Assembly (NCBI GenBank): GCA_008828725.1
Contig: MEHQ01000164.1
Span: forward strand, 497,792 to 561,791
Origin: Saccharina japonica
Lineage: Eukaryota; Sar; Phaeophyceae; Laminariales; Laminariaceae
DNA length: 64,000 nt
Reading direction: 5' to 3'
The notes below the pieces were generated by a model that saw only the letters and a program-made list of their open reading frames with translations, made no database searches and had not been told where the DNA came from. Shown in pieces: positions 54,776-64,000 of this stretch. Position numbers and translations under genes: made by a program. Numbering within the stretch: the stretch's first letter is position 1; the number at the start of each line of letters is the position of its first letter.

Positions 54776-56518
54776 CTAAAACGTAACACGTGGCCATTTG
54801 GCCACCCCACAAAACCCTCAAAACGCGTACTCTAGAGGGGACAACCACCCCCTAGAGTAAAGTGTACGTACCCCTCTAATATGGGGAACCATATTAAATA
54901 GGACCAAATATTGCTTGTAAAATAGTTAAATATCCATTTTTTTCTGTTTCACTAGGTCCTACCAGGTATTTACTGTGGTCTCCCTTGTAGCAGAGTGTTT
55001 CACGACTACGTATACTCTGCAGGTAAAACATTCTTCCTGGCGGTTGTTGAACCCTATAGAAGCTTTCGAACCAAGTACAGTAGCCCGTCTAGAGGATACT
55101 AATACGTTTAAAAGTTCTCTAGAGGTTTCGTTGAAAATACTAAACCCTCCACAGTTTTATCGATAAATCCTCTGAAGTGTTAATTTCCAAAGCAACACTC
55201 CCGAACAACGCTTACAAAATCCTCCAGAGTGCACCCTCTAGAGGGGGGCACAAACGAAAATGCCCTGCAGAGGGTATCATGCACATAATACCTCCAGAGG
55301 GTATAATGAATCCCTCTAGAGCGATTTCAGTAGTACTGAACCCTTCAGAGTTTAACCAGTAAACCCTCTGGAGTGTACGAATACCGCAGCAGCAATACGC
55401 TTTCGGGGATACCGTTCATATAACCCGTCAGAGTGCACACTCTAGAGCTTGAAAACAACATTACCCTCCAGAGAGTATCATGCCCATATTACATTTAAAT
55501 AGTAAAGTGAATCATATAGGCAAACCGCTTTAGAGCGATTTCAGTTGTAATTATCCCTCCAGAGTTAAATCGATATGCCCTATGGAGTGTTCAGTCACCA
55601 AAGCAAAACTCCAGGGGGGATAACGCCTATAAAACCCTCCAGACTGCACCTTCTCGAGAGCAAATAAAACGAAAGATCATTCCGGGGCTATCGAGCGCAC
55701 AATATACATCCGGAAGGTGGGGTGATCCATCGCATATAACACAACAAAACTCAAGAGCGATCACTGTATGATTTAGCCCTCCAGCGTTTTTTTCTGTACA
55801 GCCTGTGGAGTGACTAGTTACTATATATAAACTTTCCAGAGATCATATAACGCTAGTAAAGACCCCCAGAGCAGGCCAACTAGACGTTCGTTGAGACTAA
55901 AATATCCTCCATAGGTTATCAAGCTCCTACCCCCTTCTAGAGGGTACGGTATTCTCCCAAACTAAATCCTCAAACAGATACTGAAAACTGCTCTGGAGTA
56001 TAGAAACACTTCAGCGGGAATATCGCTCATACACCCCTACAAAGCGATTTCTTTGAACTTTAAACCTGCAGAGATTCATTTTGTAACCCCCCTGGAGTGT
56101 GAGGCTACGATACCAACGCTGCGGTGTGATTGACATTGATGAAAACCCCCAGCGTTCACGCCCCGGGAGATTAAGGCAACATAAGTACCCCCAAGACGTG
56201 AAAAGAATCATGATTCCTCTAGAGGGAACGGTATTCTTCAAACCTAAATCTATCAAAGATTGATAAAACCCCTGTGGAGTATAGAAACACTCCCGACTAT
56301 CGTGCATACGCCCCTAAAAAGCGATATCTCTTAATTTCAACCCTGCAGAGTTTAATTTGTAACCCCTCTGGAGTGTTAAGCGGCCTCTTCATGCAAAACC
56401 AATACGAGCAAATAAAAACAAAATCCGTTTTTGTTTGTTGTCGGTTGCCCTACTATTTTTGGTACAAATTCTACCTTTTCATGACTCCCCACGGAAACCG
56501 ACCTTGCTCCAGTTCTGG

Positions 56519-56771
56519 CTGGTCGCCCCGGTAGAGTAGTGGCCAGCTTCAAAGGATATTAATATTGGTACCCGAGTTCAACTTCCACCGTGGCGAAAAA
56601 TGAACCAATTGCTGAGAGCGCCTTCGTGGCGTGGGTAGGCGGAATCCGACCCTTGTCGACGAGGGAAGAAAGTAGTGGGGGAGGAGGGAGAAAAGCCTAC
56701 TTTGTGACCCCGGATCTGAGTTACGACTAGGATAGATAAAGAAACGAAGGGCGAAGATAATAAGTGGGATG
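56519..56771 (+). mobile_element. tRNA-derived SINE inside the satellite array
   Basis: The head CTGGTCGCCCCGGTAGAGTA and a B-box-like CCCGAGTTCAACTTCC are followed by GACGAGGGAAGAAAGTAGTG, CTTTGTGACCCCGGATCTGAG and GCGAAGATAATAAGTGGGATGG. It has the same order as the other two copies but a shorter linker between TCGACGAGGGAAGAAAG and GTAGTGGGG. Confidence 0.75.
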
Positions 56772-56774
56772 GAC

Positions 56775-57590
56775 AGTGGTCGGAGTGCCGACATATGCGT
56801 AGGTGTCGAGGGCTTTTGTCATGGTTGACATTTGTGTTTCAGGAGGCGTATCGACCAGACGCATTTGTCATCATGGAAAGTGCCTCCTACTCGAAAATGA
56901 CTCGCCATACCCCTGATACACAAGCCGAATTGAACAAATGGTAGTTTCTCCGGCTGCGAATACTGTTTTAACTCCGACTTTCGACGAGGACGCCGAGCAC
57001 TGATAGGTGCACCTACCTGGGCCTCTAGTTTGACCGTCCGTAGCGTCCTACCTGGCGACGGCAGAATGTAGACACCAAATAGGAGCCCCGAAACGATCAA
57101 CATGTCGTTTTCGAGCAAGAGACACTTTCCGTAATGCAAAACGCGTCTGATCGATACGCCTTCCGAAACAAACATGTTGAACCTGACCTAGGCTCTCCAA
57201 AACTACTCCTATGTCGGCAATCCGAACATTCCAAAGGGGGGAAGGTCATTTTCCGTAGTTGTTGTTGTTGTTGTTGTCTTCACATTAAAAACCGTGCCGG
57301 TCTCTCTGTGCAGTACCTCCATCTGTCCGTACTAATCCAACACTCGACACGGTCGATTCCCGTGGTCACAGGCTAACTTACCCAAAAAAAGGTATACTGA
57401 AATAAAAGTGGAACCCGAAGGGTCCGCAAAGCGATCAAGGCCAGTCAAAAACAGATAGTCTGGAGCCCTCCGCTCCCCTCTACACGCTATGTGAAGGGAG
57501 TCATGAAAAGGTAAAAAGTATACCAGAACGAGTACGGCAACTGAAAAAATGAAACATATTTTTCGTTTATTCGCTCTTACTTTGTTTTGC
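56775..57590. other. Unassigned insertion in the satellite array
   Basis: Satellite words stop before 56400 and resume near 57600. Apart from the SINE, the sequence between is unique here, with a GTTGTTGTT run at 57258-57277 and a minus-strand open frame at 56819-57175 (FVSEGVSIRRVLHYGKCLL) of no known family. Confidence 0.4.
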
Positions 57591-57994
57591 CCGTAGAGGC
57601 CTCTTAAGCTACTATACCAACTCTGCGGTGGGAATAACGTTGATAAATCCCCCCAGCGTTCACGCTGCGGTGGATTAAATCAACATAATAAGTACCCCGC
57701 ACACATGATCCAGCTCATTATGCCTCTAGAGGGTACGTTGATATACATAACCCCTCCAGGGCGATTTATCTAAACCTCTAACCTCCAGAGTTAAACCCAT
57801 AAACACTCTGGGGTCGTTAGTTCCGATGACAACGCTCCAACGGGAATACCGCCGATGAACCGCTTGAGAGTGCACCCGCTGAACGGTCAGTTAAAAGCAA
57901 TACATTGCAGAGGTTACAAAGAGATAACATCCCCCCTAGAGCGCAAGGTATATTGCATAGTCAAAATCCTCCAGAGCGATTTATGTATATCTTA

Positions 57995-58690
57995 CGAGCT
58001 GGGCCAGCCAAAATAACGCTTTTAAAGCAGATTGGCCATGCCCCGACCAATTGAATGAATTTGGACCTGGAATGTGGACAGTGTAGATCATGTACTAACG
58101 AACACACTTGCCGCCTGCCCCCCCTTTTTTTTTTCCTCGAGAGAGATACGATACAAAAAGCGAAAAAAATGCAAAAGCGATCAAAACTACTCGGAAAAAA
58201 AAAGAAAAAAAGAGGGCAGGCGGCAGGTATTTTTGCACGTACGATTCAAAGATGTGGTTAAAATGTCAGAGTAAAACTCTCAAAATTGGTCGGGGCATGG
58301 CGGAAATACCATTTTTCCGTAATTACTTGACTTATATACGGAATCGAGTTTTGGGCATATCTCTTGATGGCTGGAGAATTGGGCAACGAGACTTACATCG
58401 ATCTTCTCCTTGTGTCTTCAGCATTGTCTCCACCAAATTTCATATTGATCGAAAATGACATTTTTTATACGAAATTAGAATGAAAAACATGTTGTTTTCG
58501 AGTTTTCGCGGATATCTCGGCGAGATCGAGTCGAGAAAAAAATATGTGTATAATTTTTCATATACCGTTTTGTTTTGCACAAGCACTGGTATGTCAGGGT
58601 TGGCGCTTCAAATTTGTGTAGCCTAATTCGCAGTGGTTCACGAGATTCGACTTAAGGAAGCTTTGTACGTTTCTTGGCTGGCCCAGCTCG
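57995..58690. mobile_element. TA-flanked non-autonomous DNA transposon, 696 bp
   Basis: The ends CGAGCTGGGCCAGCC and GGCTGGCCCAGCTCG are perfect 15-bp inverted repeats, each abutting TA (57993-57994 and 58691-58692). The flanks rejoin into satellite sequence. Length and TIR match the element at 7865-8569, so they are one family. No transposase frame is present; lysine-rich frames at 58055-58460 come from A-rich runs. Confidence 0.8.
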
Positions 58691-58745
58691 TACCGTCCAG
58701 AGTTTAATCGATAGACCCTCTCTCTAGTGTGTACTTTACGATAAC

Positions 58746-60235
58746 ACTCCCAACAGAAATGGCGTTATTAAAACACCCACTTCGCCCTCTGGATATGGCA
58801 GGGAACCCGATACCCTCTCGTAAGGTTTACAAGCTCAGGCTGCCTTTTTGTGGTAAGTTGCTTCAGACAACAACACATTTAATGCGGCAATATTTCGCAT
58901 TTTTGCCCGTATGATGAAACTCGGCCATATACACAACGAAACCCTGGGTATTTTACTCGTAGTGTAGCAGCTCGTAGTGTTTGTTTGGCCTCAAGCCGCC
59001 AGCTTTGCCAGCGCCTTCGTCGATGCCATCTGCTCCCGGTAGAGGAGACAGGGAGGATGCTGGATGTGGTAAGGCTGGGGTTGTGACCGTGGAGTGGTTT
59101 GTTGCACCATAAAAAAAGTACGCAGCGGGCGGCCAGTGGGTTAACCGGGTTGGCCATCTCTTTCTCTTTTCGCCGTAACGAGTGGACAGCAGTACCCGTA
59201 CGTGGTGGGCTCCAAGTGTAAAGAAAAAGCCGAGGCATCGAATCTCTACCAATCAACGATGAACGAGCAGCACCAGCGCAAATGCAAGCTGTTTCCCGGT
59301 GACTGTATGCGAACAATGACGGTATGGCGTGGAAGAGCAGTCCGTGTTTTTGGGAGCTACTGTAGTCGCGGTACAGGTCTCCAGTCCTGCCTGATCATAC
59401 ACGTAGGTATAAAAATCACCGCCACGAAATTGCGCTCGTTTTTGATACACAGTACTGTATAGGCCCGCCAAAACGAAAGTGCCTAATAAGAAACTAACGC
59501 TCACTTTATGGCCGGACCTAAGGAACTTGCCCTACGAAAGAGGCAGGGTTTGTCGACTAAGATAAGAAAGGGAATAATACGAAAGAGCAACATACGGTCC
59601 AAGGTTCAAAAACAAATGGGTAGTAGACTGCATATACTTTATGTGCACAACAGTGTAGTACTGTACTGCTGACGCGTGCTACGATAGAGTTAGCGCTTTT
59701 GGCTGATTTTGTTTCTGAATGATCGGGCTCCTTAACCCAAATTCGTCGGACTATGTGTCATTCTTGTGTTGCCATATTTTCCATAGTATGCCTAGCTCGT
59801 TGGATCGCATGATCGGGTAGAACTTTATTTTCCTCCAAAACCATTTTTCGGGTGAGTTATGGAGCTCCTCAAGCGAGGAGCTCAGACAAAACACGGTGCA
59901 CCTTTATTGTAGCACTCGTCTGCTGTACCTCTATTATTGTGGAACGTATATATATACTACCTGACATACTGCTATAGATTATGGCGAGTAGGGGTTCTTT
60001 GAATTCATTGGCCCACTGTAAACTGTTTCATTGTCTTTTATGACAACCCTCGATGGCACACATATCAACATTAACATCGACTGTCCCAAGATATCAATCA
60101 TCCACGAAAATAGGGATTTATGGTCGAGGTACCTCGCCCCTAATTACCAATTCCCATCTATACGATTCTGTGGTCATCACAAGTCGTGGTTCCACTCCTC
60201 TCTGTGTGAGAAGAGTGTTCTATGATAGCTGGTAA
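58746..60235. other. No gene seen; one small hairpin
   Basis: A 145-codon minus-strand frame (58879-59316) has no domain. A perfect 9-bp hairpin, GAGCTCCTC-AAGC-GAGGAGCTC, stands at 59862-59883; on its own it says nothing about function. Confidence 0.4.
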
Positions 60236-60239
60236 ACTA

Positions 60240-61145
60240 CGACGGCTGGAGTGTGTGACAACTCGGACTGGTACACCAATTTGAAGACAGGGGAGATGAG
60301 AAACTAAGAGAACAAGACATATGGGAGCTGAGGGCGAGCAGTGGCCGTTGCTGTCGCGGCGCTCGGGTCAAAGGACCATTCAGCGGGGCCTTCTTAAGTC
60401 CCGCCGCGGAGAATTCCCTAGGCAGAATAGCTGCCGTGGAGGATCCGTCAGCGGAACATAGAGGAGAAGGTTCCACAGCGAGGTCTCGACGTGACAATCT
60501 CCCGAGTTCTCGAGGAGAGCTTCGAGAACGAGTTTCCCGAAGATGCAAGGGGTTTCGACTTATATGAGTAGGCGTGCTGGTTCCGGGGACATGGTAACCA
60601 CATATACCGTCTCTCTCTGCTTTACGGTTACGAGCCCGTCAAGGCCGTGATTTGATTTTTGTCCCTCCCCACCCGTCGTGGTCCCGAACGATATCCGGCT
60701 GGGTAGTCGCCCCTTGTGTTGCCGTGCGACGGCCCCCGCAAAGAACAACCGTCGTTTACGGATCGTCGTTTCGATGCTCTCGCATCGTGTCTGCATGATA
60801 ACCTTTGCGTACGAGAGGGTCCTATAGTCGCCACGCTGCCGACGCTGGAAGCCAATGACACGCAGGAGGATTTGGCGGCATACCGATCGGAGCCTGGCGA
60901 AGTGTTGGGCACTGAGGGTCCACGTCACGCATCCGTACAGCAGGGTCTCAATGACCTCGGCCTTCACATTGCGGACTTTCAGACTAGGTGGAGCGGTCTT
61001 CATGTCGTACAACTCTGGTCCGAACCGTTTGAAGCACGCCCGCATGAGACGGATCCGTTGTTCGATTTCGAGTGAGAGGTCAGCTGCCGAGGTATAAGAA
61101 CTGGCTCGTCCGTCTATACCTCTGACCAGCTGCTTCCAAAACGAG
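60240..61145 (-). mobile_element. LINE remnant: 3' end of a reverse-transcriptase frame
   Basis: Read leftward from 61145: RRTSQFLYLGS, then after a frameshift DLSLEIEQRIRLMRACF, KRFGPELYDMKTAPPSLKV, then VIETLLYGCVTWTLSAQHF, LRSVCRQILLRVIGFQRRQ, RTLSYAKVIMQTRCESIE, TTIRKRRLFFAGAVARQ and RLPSRISFG. This is the conserved region that follows the RT palm in non-LTR retrotransposons (LLYG-x-x-x-W-T ... R-R-L-x-F-A-G-x-x-A-R). The endonuclease and RT catalytic core are absent, as usual for 5'-truncated copies. Left of 60560 the frame is lost; 60240-60560 is probably its 3' tail. No poly-A tail was identified. Confidence 0.8.
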
Positions 61146-61149
61146 CGGC

Positions 61150-64000
61150 GGAGGAGGGGGTGTCTGGTCCCGTGTTCGTAGAATCATCGTTTCCGTTTTT
61201 TTTTTCTGAAACCGTGAAGCCTGCTGCTTCGAAGACAGTCACGATAACAAGTATACGTATACTCGTATATATACATTCCAAGGTACATTTTGATTGTGAA
61301 GGAAATTCAACTCATGAAAAGCAACAAACTAGTAAAATCAATTTTCATTCTCATCGGAAAGGCACTCTCATTTTCATTTATTTATTTGAATAGGACAATC
61401 GGCTGTGAAATGATGAATAACCATCATGGCAGGACTCGTAGACCGGATGTTGGTTAAGGTACCTTCTTGGTTGACATTTGTGAACAGAAGACAGAAGATG
61501 ACGATGTCTACGTTTAACCTATATCCCCCACCCGGTGTATTTCATAAGGTATGTATATATATATATATATTTCGAAGTATATATTTACCATTTTTGAACA
61601 CCAAGAAAACTTACTACAACAAACAACAACTCAGACTGCAAACAACAAACAACCCGTGCAAGGAGCACGCAAAAAATGAAAATCAGCTCGACCGCGACAT
61701 GCAATGTATACGACGAAAACAACCACCATCCTTTCAATTACAGTTGCTGGTATCTCACACGGTATCACTACGAGTAGTAGTGGTGTAATGCAGCAAGAAA
61801 AATAGTCAAGTTCGACCGGCACGGCATTGTACACATGATAGCAATTCCGGTGTGGTCAAAGAGAGAAAACCGAAAGGAAATCAAAATATACAAAAAATGT
61901 TCACGCTGGCTTGCTCGAAATAGTTGACAGGGTCGCGACTGAATGACAAAATTTCCATAACTTGAAGAGGGACGGGTTGACAAGGTCGTGAGTACGGAAA
62001 ATATGCCGTTTCCATCTTCGCAAAATAGCTCAGTTGACAGGAAAGAAGTTCGTAATATATGTAGTCGCAAGGCTTACATACTATCAATCAGACTTGACAT
62101 TTAGGACGATTTCAAGTGAATGTTAATATACAAATATCCCAAATATCCCGGATCAAACTGGCACCGCTCTATTGCTGTGCAATGTGGTCAAGACAGAAAC
62201 AAACACCCAGAAGAGGACATATTATTGAAATCAGACCGAGAAGGAAGGAAGGAATGCAAGGAGGGAGGAAGCGAGGTGCTGAGAGGCGGAGGCAGGGAGG
62301 GCCGTCCAATCAAGAAAGGAAGCGAGGGGGCCGACACTTGAAAGGAACCAGGGGGGTAAAGGGTCAATAACAAGGACGATCGTGGCCAGCAGCTCGTCGT
62401 TGCGTTTGACGCGTGTCTTCGACCACCGACCCTCTTATGATTGGAGCATCTAGAAATGACGAAGTTATTGTGGACTCGGTACCATGTGTCTGTTCGTGAA
62501 TATAAGAGGATTCAGATGAAAACAATATTTATAAATGTGCCTTATATTTACGGCCAATATATAGCCCCGGGCCGGCGTGGTGCAAGATTTACTCGATGAG
62601 GTAGACGGGGAACAGCACAGCATCACACAGATGGCCTTAAACAAGCTAAAACTTCGCCAGTGTGGGTTGCATAACGAGCGTTGGCCAACGTCTAGGATGT
62701 GGCATCAGCGAGTTTCGACGGCTATTGTTGCTCGATAAAAGGTCGCAGGTTCGGGGTTTCTGAGTACAAGCGGACACGCACACACACTTCTCGAATATAC
62801 ATACCCCCAGGGAAAATTAGTAGCCAGGCTTACACGAGTGTAGGAATTGCGTTCCCTACTCCCTACCCACCGTATGGCAATTCGGCGTACTACTGATTAT
62901 TTACTATTGCCTAGGGTTCTCTGTGTCGTACATGTTGCGTGAGCACAGAGCTTGCGGATTTCGAGGATACATAATTGGCACGGATACTGGGTGTGCTGGA
63001 TGTCGCCGGGTGCACCCAGAAGAAACCAGGGTTGGAAGTGAAGATCACACGCCCACACACGCATCGTTCTGGTTTGGTTCATAGTTCAAACAGTGGGGGT
63101 CCGCATTTAAGACATATTAGGTTGAGAAACAGAGGCTGAGAATGTGAGAAAAAATAGGAAAGTTCGTTTAAGAAAGACAGCTCAAACCGGGCAACGAAAT
63201 AGGAAAATTCTATACAAGAAACAGCAGTGATTGTCGTTCCATCTAATTTAAGAAATGAGGCCGCTCCGAGCGTGGCACGGAATATGAAACGCCAAACGTG
63301 AAAACCTTCCTGCCGGGCTTCGTACGAGTACCGTACAGAAAAGTAAAAAAAGTTTTAAAGTTTCATCACAGCCAAGTCACAGCCGACAATAACTTGTTTT
63401 TCTCCATTTGTTTTTTCCCGACAACAGTTGTGTTTTAAGGTTTAGTCAGAACAAGTGAAATGTCCCCTGGCGGAAAAACAAAAATTAGAAGTAGAAACAT
63501 CTGTGGTCAACACAAAAAATTATGGAAGGACACACTGGTTGCTCTTCATTACGGCTTTACCTTGACTCTGGTGGGCAGTGAGCATCGCGCACTTGAGCAC
63601 CCAGACCCGGGGTCCGCCATACTGTACACGTTCTACAGATGTAGGAGCCATGGCCCTTTCCAGCACTTCGCTCGAAGGCTCGACCAAGCTGGTTAGCCTC
63701 AAAGACACGGAGGAGCTATCGGAGTGCCAGATATATACTTGGCATACGTAGAGTGTATGGCAGGTTTGATTGAGTTACAGGTTTGTTGATTGGGGAGGTC
63801 AAGGGAGTACCCTCATATCCCTCATATCTATAAGGTATTACAGTGTGGTAGTGTCGCACTAATCGGTGGCGGCTGACGTGTACAATGTCAATGTGATGTG
63901 TGTTTCTCGCGGCATATATAAAGAGGAAATAAGAAACACTGGAAAAACTACAATTCAAGTCAAGAAAAATAAGAATCATCATGTAAGAAATGCCGCAAAT
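61150..64000. other. No gene seen
   Basis: A/T-rich sequence with simple TA repeats (61551-61572) and a purine-rich GGAAGGAAGG tract (62240-62330) that opens lysine- and glycine-rich frames. A frame at 63460-63696 is open for 78 codons without recognisable features. No repeat shared with the rest of the window was spotted. Confidence 0.4.

Larger units (their letters stand above)
54820..58745. repeat. Palindrome-rich satellite array (CCCTCCAGAGGG family), interrupted
   Basis: Recurring words are CCCTCCAGAGCGATTTCAGT, CCAGAGTTTAATCGATAAACC, CCTCTGGAGTGT, AAAACCCTCCAGAGTGCACC and CCCTCTAGAGGG, in a repeating order of about 200 bases or a little more. CCCTCTAGAGGG and its variants are near-perfect inverted repeats, so each unit carries several small dyads. 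The array is broken by a SINE (56519-56771), unassigned sequence (56775-57590) and a TA-flanked element (57995-58690), and resumes after each. Confidence 0.8.

Noticed and set aside
59862-59883. A 9-bp hairpin as a terminator
   Set aside because: No T-run follows and no gene ends nearby; intrinsic terminators are not expected in this kind of genome.
62116-62373. Lysine/glycine-rich frames near 62.2 kb
   Set aside because: They come from a GGAAGGAAGG purine tract.
1-64000. CRISPR array
   Set aside because: The tandem arrays have no constant short repeat with unique spacers of fixed length; they are ordinary satellites of a eukaryotic genome.

Overview
The window is nuclear DNA of a eukaryote. 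Nothing is laid out like a bacterial operon: coding sequence comes as short exons with clear GT-AG borders, and most bases are repeats and transposon remains. A stramenopile, probably a brown alga, is the best guess. The reasons are the CAG/CTG-rich background, a large secreted beta-helix gene with one repeat unit per exon (an architecture reported for Ectocarpus LRR-ROCO and NB-ARC-TPR genes), and the LINE type. This is inference; no rRNA or housekeeping gene fixes the lineage.

The one host gene I can defend reads leftward from about 50.3 kb. Its first exon (49827-50295) encodes a signal peptide and the first right-handed beta-helix coil. At least ten small exons follow (78, 81 or 84 bp), spread from 49.1 to 26.6 kb and separated by introns of 0.4 to 4 kb, then a three-coil exon at 24964-25290. 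Each small exon encodes one coil (GA-[I/M/V]-Y ... MDGNTSF ... NSA ... GG). All are bounded by phase-1 introns, so any of them can be skipped or duplicated without changing the frame. Three diverged copies of a segment of about 2.1-2.7 kb (30.3-32.4, 34.5-37.2, 39.1-41.8 kb), each carrying a coil exon and a 45-bp mini-exon, show how the gene grew. At least four further coil exons have decayed. A similar exon at 2036-2238 is either the next exon, across an intron of about 22.7 kb, or part of a neighbouring gene.

Mobile elements: three tRNA-derived SINE copies (7.7-8.8 kb, interrupted; 38.15-38.47; 56.52-56.77); two TA-flanked elements of about 0.7 kb with TIR CGAGCTGG (one inside the first SINE, one inside a satellite); a hAT transposase remnant (32.44-33.47) in an intron of the gene; a LINE reverse-transcriptase 3' remnant (60.56-61.15); a candidate 4.2-kb element with perfect 14-bp TIRs (18009-22244) holding a nested foldback element (18289-19963); and smaller dispersed families.

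Satellites: an array with alternating 80/101-bp steps (12.6-13.9 kb), a 42-bp minisatellite (20.0-22.2 kb), an array of about 210 bp (22.5-24.1 kb), an AT-rich ATCGAT array (53.5-54.7 kb) and a palindrome-rich CCCTCCAGAGGG array (54.8-58.7 kb). A 9-bp palindrome, TACCAGGTA or its complement, recurs at least eight times. In one case it is a precise 7-bp insertion relative to the other arm of an inverted repeat, which suggests an excision scar. The ends of the window (1-2 kb, 59-64 kb) hold no gene I can support.
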